Positions 15,167 through 22,855 of a stretch of DNA of 64,000 bases are shown here, piece after piece (the stretch's first letter is position 1; the number at the start of each line of letters is the position of its first letter). The position numbers and the translations under genes were made by a program. Below the pieces are notes generated by a model, which saw nothing but the letters and a program-made list of their open reading frames with translations, was not told the origin of the DNA and did not search any database. Source of the DNA: Shewanella sp. GD04112 (GTDB taxonomy: Bacteria > Pseudomonadota > Gammaproteobacteria > Enterobacterales > Shewanellaceae); contig NZ_JAOEAL010000001.1 in NCBI RefSeq assembly GCF_029835735.1, forward strand, positions 3,534,001-3,598,000, given 5' to 3'.

Positions 15167-15955
15167 ATGGTCATTTTTTCTGCCTCAGCCATGTTTTTTT
15201 ATTGCATCGCATTGGTATTAGTGACAAGTCGACTGTTCCATCCTGAAGGTCCTAATCGTAAGGCCGTTGCTGGTGTCGCCGCAATCGCCGTGATTTTGCA
15301 CGCTGCCGCCCTTTCTCAAGCGATTTTTACGACCGATGGACAAAACTTCAGCCTCACTAATGTGATCTCCTTAGTGAACTGGATCATCGCCTTCACCTTT
15401 ACCGTGATGATGTTTAGGCTAAAAGTGATTGTGGTTGTGCCCGTGGTTTACGCCTGTTCTGTGCTCTCTGTGGCCCTGCTCTGGTTATTGCCGCCTAAGT
15501 TTATTACTCACTTTGAGCTGTACCCTGAGGTCTTAGCCCACGTTGTGCTCTCTCTTATGGCATACAGCGCCCTGATGATCGCCGCCCTGTATGCGATTCA
15601 GCTGGCGATGATCCAAAATAAACTCAAGAAGAAACAATTAATGCTAAGCCCTGGCATTCCGCCGCTGATGACGGTAGAAAAACAGCTCTATCATCTTGTG
15701 ATTATTGGCGTAATTTTACTGAGTTTATCCCTCGCCACTGGTTTTATCTTCCTCGATGATATGTTTGCCGATGGCAAAGGCCATAAGGCGATTCTGTCTA
15801 TCATCGCGTGGTTTGTGTACATCGCCATGTTGTGGCAACAGTATTGGGTCGGCTGTAAAATTCGCACCGCGGTAATTTACACCTTAACAGGCGCGACCTT
15901 GTTATCCTTAGCTTATTTTGGCGCTCGGATTGTCAAAGAGTTAATTCTTAGTTAA
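15167..15955 (+). CDS. ypjD: YpjD/CcsA-family inner-membrane protein (cytochrome c assembly type)
   Basis: Polytopic membrane protein of 262 residues with about eight hydrophobic segments, of the CcsA/HemX-like family that includes E. coli YpjD. It lies next to ffh and corB, the same neighbourhood as ypjD and corB (yfjD) in E. coli. Conserved family features are the ELYPEVLAHVVLSLMAYSAL segment, with His residues placed to contact heme in relatives, and GFIFLDDMF followed by HKAILSIIAWFVY. No signal peptide cleavage site is apparent. True heme handling is not established for this branch, so the function is inferred only from the family. The start at 15167 is an ATG. Confidence 0.85.
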   Translation: MVIFSASAMFFYCIALVLVTSRLFHPEGPNRKAVAGVAAIAVILHAAALSQAIFTTDGQNFSLTNVISLVNWIIAFTFTVMMFRLKVIVVVPVVYACSVLSVALLWLLPPKFITHFELYPEVLAHVVLSLMAYSALMIAALYAIQLAMIQNKLKKKQLMLSPGIPPLMTVEKQLYHLVIIGVILLSLSLATGFIFLDDMFADGKGHKAILSIIAWFVYIAMLWQQYWVGCKIRTAVIYTLTGATLLSLAYFGARIVKELILS

Positions 15956-15960
15956 TAATT

Positions 15961-15999
15961 TCAAGTCAGCTTAGGCGCTTATTCCCTAAGCTGACTTGA
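15961..15999. repeat. Perfect 15-base inverted repeat between ypjD and corB
   Basis: TCAAGTCAGCTTAGG and CCTAAGCTGACTTGA separated by nine bases. There is no T run on either side, so it is not a canonical terminator, although it sits where a ypjD terminator would be expected. Confidence 0.8.
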
Positions 16000-16056
16000 C
16001 ACCCCGTTTATTTCTCGGTATCAACTTAACCTTATCGGCCTGATTGGAGCCTATTT

Positions 16057-17328
16057 TTGGACGCTATATCGACAAGCGCACTCCTCATTTTCTTACTAGT
16101 GCTTATCCTTTGTTCTGCCTACTTTTCAGGTTCTGAAACCGCCATGATGACCCTTAACCGCTATCGGTTAAGACATCTCGCCTCAAACGGCCATAAAGGT
16201 GCGATACGCGCCCTCAAGCTACTCGAACGTCCTGACCGCTTAATTGGCTTGATTCTGATAGGTAATAACCTAGTTAATATTCTCGCATCGGCCATTGCGA
16301 CCATTATTGGTATGCGCCTTTGGGGTGATTTAGGCGTCGCGGTAGCCACTGGTGTGCTGACCTTAGTCGTATTGGTCTTTGCCGAAGTCACCCCCAAAAC
16401 TATCGCCGCCTTAAACCCTGAACGCATTGCCTTCCCATCGAGTATTTTACTCATTGGTCTATCAACGATTTTCGCCTATGTCGTCACCAGCGTTAACTGG
16501 ATAACCACAGGCATACTGCGTCTCTTCGGCATCAAAACCATCAGCAGCAGCGATGCACTTAGCCAAGAAGAGTTAAGGACGGTTGTACATGAGGCTGGCG
16601 CCTTGATCCCCCAACGCCACCAAGAGATGCTGTTATCGATTCTCGATTTAGAAAAGGTGACCGTTGAAGACATTATGGTGCCGCGCTCGGATATCTACGC
16701 GATTAACGTCAACGATGACTTTAAGTTTATCAATCGCCAAGTGATCCAAAGCCCACATACTCGAGTGTTGGTATACCGCGATACCATTGACGATGCCGTC
16801 GGCTTTATTCATCTACGTGACGCACTGCGCCTGCAATCAAAAGAGCAGTTCAGTAAATCCTCATTGCTACGTGCTGTCAAAGAACTCTACTTTATTCCCG
16901 AAGGTACACCGCTCAATGTGCAATTAGCCAACTTTCAGCACAATAAAGAACGTATCGGCCTAGTGGTCGATGAATACGGTGATATCCAAGGATTAGTGAC
17001 ACTCGAAGATATTCTCGAAGAAATTGTCGGTGACTTCACCACCTCGATGCTGGCCACACCGAGTGAAGACATTACCGCCCAGCAGGATGGAAGCTACTTA
17101 GTCGATGCCAGTATCACTATCCGTGATTTGAATAAAGAAATGAAATGGGATTTCCCAACCGATGGCCCCAAAACCCTCAATGGCCTGATCTTAGAGTATT
17201 TAGAGGATATCCCCGCTGAAAACACTAGCCTTCGCCTAGCAGGTTATCCATTAGAAGTCATTGAAGTTGCTGACAATATGGTCAAAACAGTACGTATCAT
17301 TCCGCAGCATTATCAGTCGCCACGCTAA
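16057..17328 (+). CDS. corB: CNNM/CorB-type magnesium/cobalt transport protein with CBS domains
   Basis: Membrane protein of the DUF21-CBS-CorC architecture (E. coli YfjD/CorB), linked to Mg2+/Co2+ efflux. The N-terminal DUF21 region spans about residues 1-190 with four hydrophobic helices and the SGSETAMMTLNRYRLRHLA motif; a CBS pair follows (about 200-330, with VEDIMVPRSDI, VDEYGDIQGLVTLEDILEEI); and a CorC_HlyC domain closes (about 345-420). The start appears to be TTG at 16057 with GGAG about ten bases upstream; no ATG is close. The gene is convergent with the Mpo1-like gene, and a bidirectional terminator lies between. Confidence 0.92.
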   Translation: MDAISTSALLIFLLVLILCSAYFSGSETAMMTLNRYRLRHLASNGHKGAIRALKLLERPDRLIGLILIGNNLVNILASAIATIIGMRLWGDLGVAVATGVLTLVVLVFAEVTPKTIAALNPERIAFPSSILLIGLSTIFAYVVTSVNWITTGILRLFGIKTISSSDALSQEELRTVVHEAGALIPQRHQEMLLSILDLEKVTVEDIMVPRSDIYAINVNDDFKFINRQVIQSPHTRVLVYRDTIDDAVGFIHLRDALRLQSKEQFSKSSLLRAVKELYFIPEGTPLNVQLANFQHNKERIGLVVDEYGDIQGLVTLEDILEEIVGDFTTSMLATPSEDITAQQDGSYLVDASITIRDLNKEMKWDFPTDGPKTLNGLILEYLEDIPAENTSLRLAGYPLEVIEVADNMVKTVRIIPQHYQSPR

Positions 17329-17342
17329 CGTTCCCAGATAAA

Positions 17343-17376
17343 AAATCGGCTGAATCCAAATGGAATCAGCCGATTT
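17343..17376. terminator. Bidirectional terminator between corB and the Mpo1-like gene
   Basis: AAATCGGCTGAATCC and GGAATCAGCCGATTT pair with one mismatch around a 4-base loop; A and T runs flank it on both sides, suiting the convergent genes. Confidence 0.85.
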
Positions 17377-17393
17377 CCTTCTCCCCCAAGAAA

Positions 17394-17930
17394 TTATTTA
17401 ACGCTTTGCGTCTTTAGACGTGCTTCGAGAGCCCGGCGCTTCTCGATAGCAATAGGTGTAATCTCAGCATCTAACGCCTTTTCTAACCCCAAGATAAAAT
17501 ACACTTCGGCCATTAAGAAGAACGGACCAATTAGCAGTTGGTTTAAATCGTCCACAAAAGCGGGTTTGGCCTTCTCGTATTGATGGCCAATTAACTGGAA
17601 AATCCATCCCACGATAAATACCGATATAGCCAACCAGAAGGCGTTGGGAGAGTCTGCCATGAGTTCAGTGGTATATACGACGGGGGCGATAAATAAAGCT
17701 AGGCCAATCGCTAACTTTGCATGTAAGCGAAAATAATAAACCAGCACACCTGCCCCTAAAATCACACCTAAACTCACATCGCCCGTACTACCAAGTGGAA
17801 TACGGATAGTCGCCAGCAATAGAAAAGCAGACCATATAATCAATGGAATACCAACGAAATGGGTAAGTATGTTGCGCTGATTTAAATGCACACTCTTATA
17901 GGTTGATAGCTGCTCTACAGCGGATTTCAT
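17394..17930 (-). CDS. Mpo1-like (DUF962) membrane protein
   Basis: Family of yeast Mpo1/YGL010w, an Fe2+-dependent dioxygenase in alpha-oxidation of 2-hydroxy fatty acids. Conserved His-containing motifs appear on the N-terminal side (ILTHFVGIPLI) and in WIFQLIGHQYEKAKPAFVDD, with four or five hydrophobic helices between and after. The open frame extends to 17978, but AAGGAG lies eight bases ahead of the ATG at 17930, giving 178 residues. Substrate in bacteria is unknown, so the enzymatic role is an inference from the eukaryotic homologue. It appears monocistronic. Confidence 0.85.
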   Translation of the reverse strand: MKSAVEQLSTYKSVHLNQRNILTHFVGIPLIIWSAFLLLATIRIPLGSTGDVSLGVILGAGVLVYYFRLHAKLAIGLALFIAPVVYTTELMADSPNAFWLAISVFIVGWIFQLIGHQYEKAKPAFVDDLNQLLIGPFFLMAEVYFILGLEKALDAEITPIAIEKRRALEARLKTQSVK

Positions 17931-18056
17931 CTGGGGCTCCTTTTGCTGTGTCCCTGCAAATAAGTATCTAGATACCACTTTTGACCTAACCTAGCCCAAA
18001 AATGCGAAACTGAACAGAAAAAAGTAACAAAAATGTTGCCACGCATTTTACTCAAT

Positions 18057-18080
18057 AAAAAAGGGAGCTAAGGCTCCCTT
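18057..18080 (-). terminator. Terminator of the recO-pdxJ-acpS gene group
   Basis: Minus strand AAAGGGAGC, 4-base loop, GCTCCC and a run of T, about 20 bases beyond the acpS stop. Confidence 0.9.
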
Positions 18081-18099
18081 TGTGCTAATGGGTTAGAAA

Positions 18100-18483
18100 C
18101 TAGCGCGATTCGAGGATAACCGTCGCAATGGCGTAGGATTTTTCATCCGCGATTGAAATGTGTCCCACCACGCCGTTGAGCAAAGCTAAACGCTGCTGCG
18201 CCCCTTGTGTAAAATCAATCGTCGGCGCACCATCGGGCGTATTCCCGATATGGATATGCTGAAAAGATACCCCTCGACCAATCCCCGTCCCCAAGGCCTT
18301 AGCTGCGGCTTCTTTGGCGGCAAAACGTTTCGCCAAATAACGGCTCGGTTGGCTATGCTGTTGATAGATTTCGAACTCAGCCTCCGTGAGTACACGTTTA
18401 GCCAGCTTATCGCCGGAACGTGCCACATGGGCCGTGATACGCTCGATTTCAACTATGTCAGTGCCAAGCCCAACGATTGCCAT
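18100..18483 (-). CDS. acpS: Holo-[acyl-carrier-protein] synthase
   Basis: Transfers 4'-phosphopantetheine from CoA to apo-ACP. The two Mg2+-binding motifs are present: GLGTDIVEIERI near the N-terminus (Asp) and RFAAKEAAAKALGTG (Glu). The 127 residues are normal. Its ATG overlaps the pdxJ stop region at 18483, so translation is probably coupled, as in E. coli. Last gene of the run lepB-rnc-era-recO-pdxJ-acpS. Confidence 0.97.
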   Translation of the reverse strand: MAIVGLGTDIVEIERITAHVARSGDKLAKRVLTEAEFEIYQQHSQPSRYLAKRFAAKEAAAKALGTGIGRGVSFQHIHIGNTPDGAPTIDFTQGAQQRLALLNGVVGHISIADEKSYAIATVILESR

Positions 18484-19220
18484 TATTCGCCTCGACGACC
18501 TTCTAACATCAGCGCTTTCATGTCTTTAACCGCTGTCGCTAAGCCATCAATGGCCGCACGCGCGACAATGGCATGGCCAATGTTGAGTTCATACAGCTCT
18601 GGGATCGCCGCAATCGGCTTAACATTGTGATAATGCAGCCCGTGGCCCGCATTCACGACTAAGCCCTTACCGTGGGCGTATTTTGCCATTTCGCTGATAC
18701 GCGCAAGCTCTTTGGCCTCTTCCTCAGCTGTTTTAGCGTCAGCATAGCAACCGGTATGGATTTCGATAAGTGGCGCGCCAGAGGCGACCGCTGCGTCGAT
18801 TTGCGTCTTATCGGCATCAATAAACAGTGACACTTGAATACCATTGGCGGCTAAACGGCTTACCGCTGCTGTGATTTTATCGAGTTGACCAGCCACATCT
18901 AAACCGCCTTCAGTCGTCACTTCTTGACGCTTTTCAGGGACTAAACAAACGTAGGTTGGTTTGACTTCGCAGGCAATGTTGAGCATTTCTTCAGTCACGG
19001 CACACTCAAAGTTCATCCGCGTCTTTAAGGTTTTTGCCAGCAGATACACATCGCGGTCGATAATATGACGTCTGTCTTCCCGTAAATGAATCGTGATACC
19101 GTCGGCACCCGCATGCTCGGCAACCGCCGCCGCATGGACAGGATCAGGATAACTGGTGCCGCGAGCCTGACGCAGGGTCGCAATATGGTCGATATTAACA
19201 CCCAATAAGATACGGCTCAT
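18483..19220 (-). CDS. pdxJ: Pyridoxine 5'-phosphate synthase
   Basis: Final ring-closing enzyme of de novo vitamin B6 synthesis: 1-deoxyxylulose 5-phosphate with 3-amino-2-oxopropyl phosphate. TIM-barrel enzyme of 245 residues; conserved pieces are LGVNIDHIATLRQARGT, DGITIHLREDRRHI, VCLVPEKRQEVTTEGG, EIHTGCYAD and VNAGHGLHYHNV. Overlaps acpS by one base at its stop. A short gap (19221-19309) separates it from recO. Confidence 0.98.
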   Translation of the reverse strand: MSRILLGVNIDHIATLRQARGTSYPDPVHAAAVAEHAGADGITIHLREDRRHIIDRDVYLLAKTLKTRMNFECAVTEEMLNIACEVKPTYVCLVPEKRQEVTTEGGLDVAGQLDKITAAVSRLAANGIQVSLFIDADKTQIDAAVASGAPLIEIHTGCYADAKTAEEEAKELARISEMAKYAHGKGLVVNAGHGLHYHNVKPIAAIPELYELNIGHAIVARAAIDGLATAVKDMKALMLEGRRGE

Positions 19221-19309
19221 CGGGAACTCCTTTATGTTTGTAAGGCTAGAATTAACGCTGATTTGCGCCCTATTGTACTGGCACAGACAGTAAAAAACAG
19301 GAGCTAGGG

Positions 19310-20011
19310 CTAATTATTCCCATCTCTGTTAGAGGCGGTCGCTTGAATAAACAACTGTCGACTCACCAGCGGCTTATTTCCGAGCAAGGGTTGCAGCATA
19401 GACCGCATCAATCGTTTGGCCTCTAAAAACTGCTCTTGCAACAATTGATTATCGTTAAGTGCGGTTAACATCGCGCCTTGATAGGTATGCTTTGCCCTGC
19501 TGTTCAACACAAATTGAAAACCCAGTTCTGGCACGAGCTGATAGTAATGTTCAGGGATCAGCAGTTCGCCCTGAGTATCGCGGATAAGGGATGGCATGGC
19601 CCCAAGCTCCCGCAAGAGCGCCAGCTCAAGGTAGCGTAGCTTCGACTCGCAAAATTGCGCCGCGAGCCCGACCAAGGCTTGATGGTAAATGAGGAATAAC
19701 GCCTCGGCATTATGGTGGACCGACAGGGTGCGCATCAGCAACTCATTGATATACATGCCGGCATACAGGCTATAACCCGATAAAGGCACGGCTGGCGCGG
19801 CTGCTTCAATTTGGCTGATGTTTTTGAGTTCAGACTTGCCGCTAAATTCAAAAATCAGCGGCTGAAAGGGTTGAAGAATACTTTTGATGGAGCGTTTACC
19901 ACTCCCGACTCGCGCGACGGCATCAACACGACCAATACCGTCAACCAAGAGATTGACCAGCGCGCTAGACTCCCGATAAGGGCGATGATGCAAAACATAC
20001 CCCCGTTTCAT
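19310..20011 (-). CDS. recO: DNA repair protein RecO
   Basis: Recombination mediator that anneals single strands and with RecR loads RecA on SSB-coated DNA. The N-terminal OB fold is seen in RGYVLHHRPYRESSALVNLL and the helical C-terminal domain in KLRYLELALLRELGAMPSL. The family zinc-finger Cys residues are largely absent, as in other gammaproteobacterial RecO. The 233 residues are close to E. coli (242). It follows era by 49 bases on the same strand. Confidence 0.93.
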   Translation of the reverse strand: MKRGYVLHHRPYRESSALVNLLVDGIGRVDAVARVGSGKRSIKSILQPFQPLIFEFSGKSELKNISQIEAAAPAVPLSGYSLYAGMYINELLMRTLSVHHNAEALFLIYHQALVGLAAQFCESKLRYLELALLRELGAMPSLIRDTQGELLIPEHYYQLVPELGFQFVLNSRAKHTYQGAMLTALNDNQLLQEQFLEAKRLMRSMLQPLLGNKPLVSRQLFIQATASNRDGNN

Positions 20012-20060
20012 CGGTCTGCGCGCTCGTTCATGGTCAGGCTCGGCCTATTATCAGTAACGA

Positions 20061-21080
20061 TTAATCGTCACCGTAGCCTAAGCTTCGCAGGGCGCGTTCA
20101 TCATCGGCCCAACCGGATTTGACCTTCACCCACACCTCGAGGAACACTTTGTTATCAAACAAGGTTTCCATATCGAGGCGCGCTTGCGTGGCTATGGTAC
20201 GAATGCGCTCACCTTTGCTACCAATCACCATCCGCTTTTGGCCTTCGCGCTCGACCAAGATCAGGGCGTTGATTTGATAAACGCCGTTTTCCATCATCTT
20301 AAACTGCTCGATTTCAACCGTCGCATCGTAGGGCAATTCATCACCTAAAAAGCGCATCAGTTTTTCGCGGACAATTTCAGAAGCCATAAAACGCTGCGAA
20401 CGGTCGGTCACATAATCTTCTGGGAAGAAGAAGGGATTCTCGGGCAGAGACTCTGCCGCCATCTCTAAAATGCGCTTAACGTTGGTGCCCTTGCTGGCAG
20501 AAATCGGCAGAATTTCATCGAAGGGGTACTTCTTGGCCACTTCTTCCAAATAGGGGAAAAGGGCTTCTTTGTCTTTGATATTATCGACTTTGTTGATGGC
20601 TAACACGGTTTTACGTTCTTCACCGCCACGGCGAAGTTTACTTAATACCATCTCATCATCGGCGGTCCATGTCATACCATCGACCACAAAAATCACCATA
20701 GACACATCGGCAAGCGAGCTCGCCGCAGCACGGTTCATCAGACGGTTAATCGCACGCTGCTCTTCAATATGCAGACCCGGTGTGTCGATAAACACAATTT
20801 GACGCGGGCCATCGGTATGGATACCCATGATGCGATGACGCGTCGTTTGCGGTTTTTTCGAGGTAATACTGATCTTTTGCCCAAGCAAACGGTTCAGCAG
20901 GGTCGATTTACCCACGTTAGGGCGGCCAATAATGGCCACCATGCCACAGTAGGTCACATCATAGTGAACAGACGGCGCCGCCGCGCTCGCTGCATTCATC
21001 CTTGCCAGTAATTCATCTAAGCTCGGCTCATTGCTCGCGTTAGCGGCATCGACAGCTGGCAAGTCTGTTTTTTTGGTCAT
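20061..21080 (-). CDS. era: GTPase Era
   Basis: GTPase that binds the 3' end of 16S rRNA and assists 30S maturation. G1 (GRPNVGKSTLLNRLL), G2/G3 (TTRHRIMGI, FIDTPGLH), G4 (AINKVDNI) and the C-terminal KH domain (MVIGSKGERIRTIATQAR) are present. At 339 residues it is about 38 longer than E. coli Era. The excess is an N-terminal, Ala/Asn-rich, probably disordered segment (about 1-42) before CGMVAIIGRP. Overlaps the rnc stop by 4 bases (ATGA type), hence translational coupling. Confidence 0.97.
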   Translation of the reverse strand: MTKKTDLPAVDAANASNEPSLDELLARMNAASAAAPSVHYDVTYCGMVAIIGRPNVGKSTLLNRLLGQKISITSKKPQTTRHRIMGIHTDGPRQIVFIDTPGLHIEEQRAINRLMNRAAASSLADVSMVIFVVDGMTWTADDEMVLSKLRRGGEERKTVLAINKVDNIKDKEALFPYLEEVAKKYPFDEILPISASKGTNVKRILEMAAESLPENPFFFPEDYVTDRSQRFMASEIVREKLMRFLGDELPYDATVEIEQFKMMENGVYQINALILVEREGQKRMVIGSKGERIRTIATQARLDMETLFDNKVFLEVWVKVKSGWADDERALRSLGYGDD

Positions 21081-21757
21081 TTCTTCAGTAACTCCAATAC
21101 TTGAGCCGCGGCAATCTGCTCGGCTTTGCGGCGCGAACTCGCTACGCCAATCACGCTTTCGCTCAAGTCATCTATACGACATTCAACGGTGAATGTTTGA
21201 TCGTGGGCATCGCCTTCTATGTTGATTACTTGGTAATCGGGTAGCGGCTTCTTTAACCCTTGTAAATATTCTTGCAGTAAAGTTTTAGCGTCTTTTTGAT
21301 TCACTCCGGGTTGGATCTCGGCCAAACGCTCGGCGTACCAATGCAGTAATAACTTACGGCACACTTCGAGATCGGAATCTAAGTAGATTGCGCCGATAAT
21401 CGCCTCGACCGCATCGGCCAAGATGGACTCACGTCTAAAACCACCGCTCTTTAACTCGCCGGGGCCTAAGAATAAATAATCCCCAAGCTTAAAGGCCTTA
21501 GCAATCAAGGTGAGCGTATCACCACGCACTAAGGTCGCGCGCATCCGGCTCAAGTCACCCTCAGTCGCCTTAGGAAACTGATGGTATAAGGCGTCAGAAA
21601 TCACAATCGATAAAATCGAATCGCCTAAAAACTCTAAACGCTCGTTGTGCTTATTTGCCGCACTTCTGTGGGTCAATGCTTGGGTGAGGAGATCAATATT
21701 CTTGAACTCATAACCCAAAGTACGACACAAACGTGGCAAATTTTTAATCGGTTCCAT
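21077..21757 (-). CDS. rnc: Ribonuclease III
   Basis: Double-strand-specific endonuclease for rRNA processing and mRNA turnover. The catalytic signature NERLEFLGDSILS, second-site Glu (ILADAVEAIIGAIYLD) and a C-terminal double-stranded RNA-binding domain (DAKTLLQEYLQG through VASSRRKAEQIAAAQVLELL) are present. I start at ATG 21757, giving 226 residues like E. coli; an upstream in-frame GTG at 21772 would overlap lepB. The start lies two bases beyond the lepB stop. Confidence 0.97.
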   Translation of the reverse strand: MEPIKNLPRLCRTLGYEFKNIDLLTQALTHRSAANKHNERLEFLGDSILSIVISDALYHQFPKATEGDLSRMRATLVRGDTLTLIAKAFKLGDYLFLGPGELKSGGFRRESILADAVEAIIGAIYLDSDLEVCRKLLLHWYAERLAEIQPGVNQKDAKTLLQEYLQGLKKPLPDYQVINIEGDAHDQTFTVECRIDDLSESVIGVASSRRKAEQIAAAQVLELLKK

Positions 21758-21758
21758 A

Positions 21759-22676
21759 CTAGTGAATTCCACCTACTCGTTCAAAACGCACGCCACTTGG
21801 CACCCAAGTGGGCAGGAAGTCGGCTTTAGAACGGTCAAACTCAAAACTAATCCAGATAGCGACCGCTTTACCCACAAGATTCTCTTCAGGGACAAAGCCC
21901 CAGAAACGGCTGTCGGTACTGTTATCGCGGTTGTCACCCATCGCAAAATAATGGCCTTCGGGTACAAGAAACTCACCCGCTGGTAAATTTCCTTCACGCT
22001 TGAAGTATCCCAGCATATCGGGGCGGCTTGGATTGATTAAAATATCGTGGGCCACTTCACCGAGTTGCTCTTTAAAACGAATTAGTGGCACACCATCTTG
22101 GCTGAAATCACCACGGCTGATTTCGGTACGCGCCACCAGTTCTGGCTCTGGACAATTAGTTTGCTCTGCACCACAGGCTTTTTGGATCATCAACTGCTTG
22201 TTGCGGTAGATAATCCTATCGCCCGGTAAACCCACCACACGCTTGATGTAGTCAATCTGAGGGTTCTCAGGGTATTTAAACACAATCACATCGCCACGTT
22301 TCGGCTCGCCCGTTTCAATCAGTTTAGTGCGCCATACGGGATCTTTTAGGCCATAGCTAAACTTTTCCACCAGAATAAAGTCACCCACTAACAGGGTTGG
22401 CATCATAGAGCCTGAGGGAATTTGGAATGGTTCGTAAATAAACGAGCGCAGGATCAACACGAAGGCAATCACAGGGAAGATGGAATGTGCGGTTTCAACC
22501 ACTGTGGGTTCGCGAATGATGTTATATTCGGCTTCCTCGGTTAAATTAGCCTGCGAAGCCTTGGCTAAGGCTAAGCTTTCGCGGCGTTTAGGCGCAAATA
22601 CCAGCACATCGATTAACCAGATCAGCCCTGAAATCAGGGTGACTAGCACTAAAATAATGGAAAAATAGGCTGCCAT
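21759..22676 (-). CDS. lepB: Signal peptidase I
   Basis: Cleaves signal peptides of exported proteins at the periplasmic face. Two N-terminal hydrophobic segments (about 4-24 and 66-82) are followed by box B with the catalytic Ser (IPSGSMMPTLLVGDFILV), the Lys motif (QIDYIKRVVGLPGDRI) and the GDNRDNSTDSRFWGFVP box. The 305 residues are slightly shorter than E. coli (324). It is followed closely by rnc and era; lepA is 180 bases upstream across a hairpin. Confidence 0.97.
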   Translation of the reverse strand: MAAYFSIILVLVTLISGLIWLIDVLVFAPKRRESLALAKASQANLTEEAEYNIIREPTVVETAHSIFPVIAFVLILRSFIYEPFQIPSGSMMPTLLVGDFILVEKFSYGLKDPVWRTKLIETGEPKRGDVIVFKYPENPQIDYIKRVVGLPGDRIIYRNKQLMIQKACGAEQTNCPEPELVARTEISRGDFSQDGVPLIRFKEQLGEVAHDILINPSRPDMLGYFKREGNLPAGEFLVPEGHYFAMGDNRDNSTDSRFWGFVPEENLVGKAVAIWISFEFDRSKADFLPTWVPSGVRFERVGGIH

Positions 22677-22803
22677 TGCTTATTGAACTCCTGCCTTGAA
22701 ATGTAAAGATCCAAACTCAGCGACTATTGTATTTCGACTCGCGAACTTTAGTTAACTTACCGTATTTCTAAAAAAACACCACAAAACATACGATAAGCTA
22801 AGT

Positions 22804-22825
22804 AAAGCGCCGCAAACTGCGGCGC
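22804..22825 (-). terminator. Hairpin after lepA, possible weak terminator
   Basis: GCGCCGCA / TGCGGCGC with a 3-base loop, 30 bases past the lepA stop. Only TTTA follows on the minus strand, so readthrough into lepB is likely. Confidence 0.55.
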
Positions 22826-22855
22826 AATAATAGCTAAATTGTGTTATCTCGAGTG

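Noticed and set aside
18205..18630. Long plus-strand frame (141 codons) over acpS and pdxJ
   Set aside because: Lies wholly antisense to two well-identified genes; a shadow of their codon bias.
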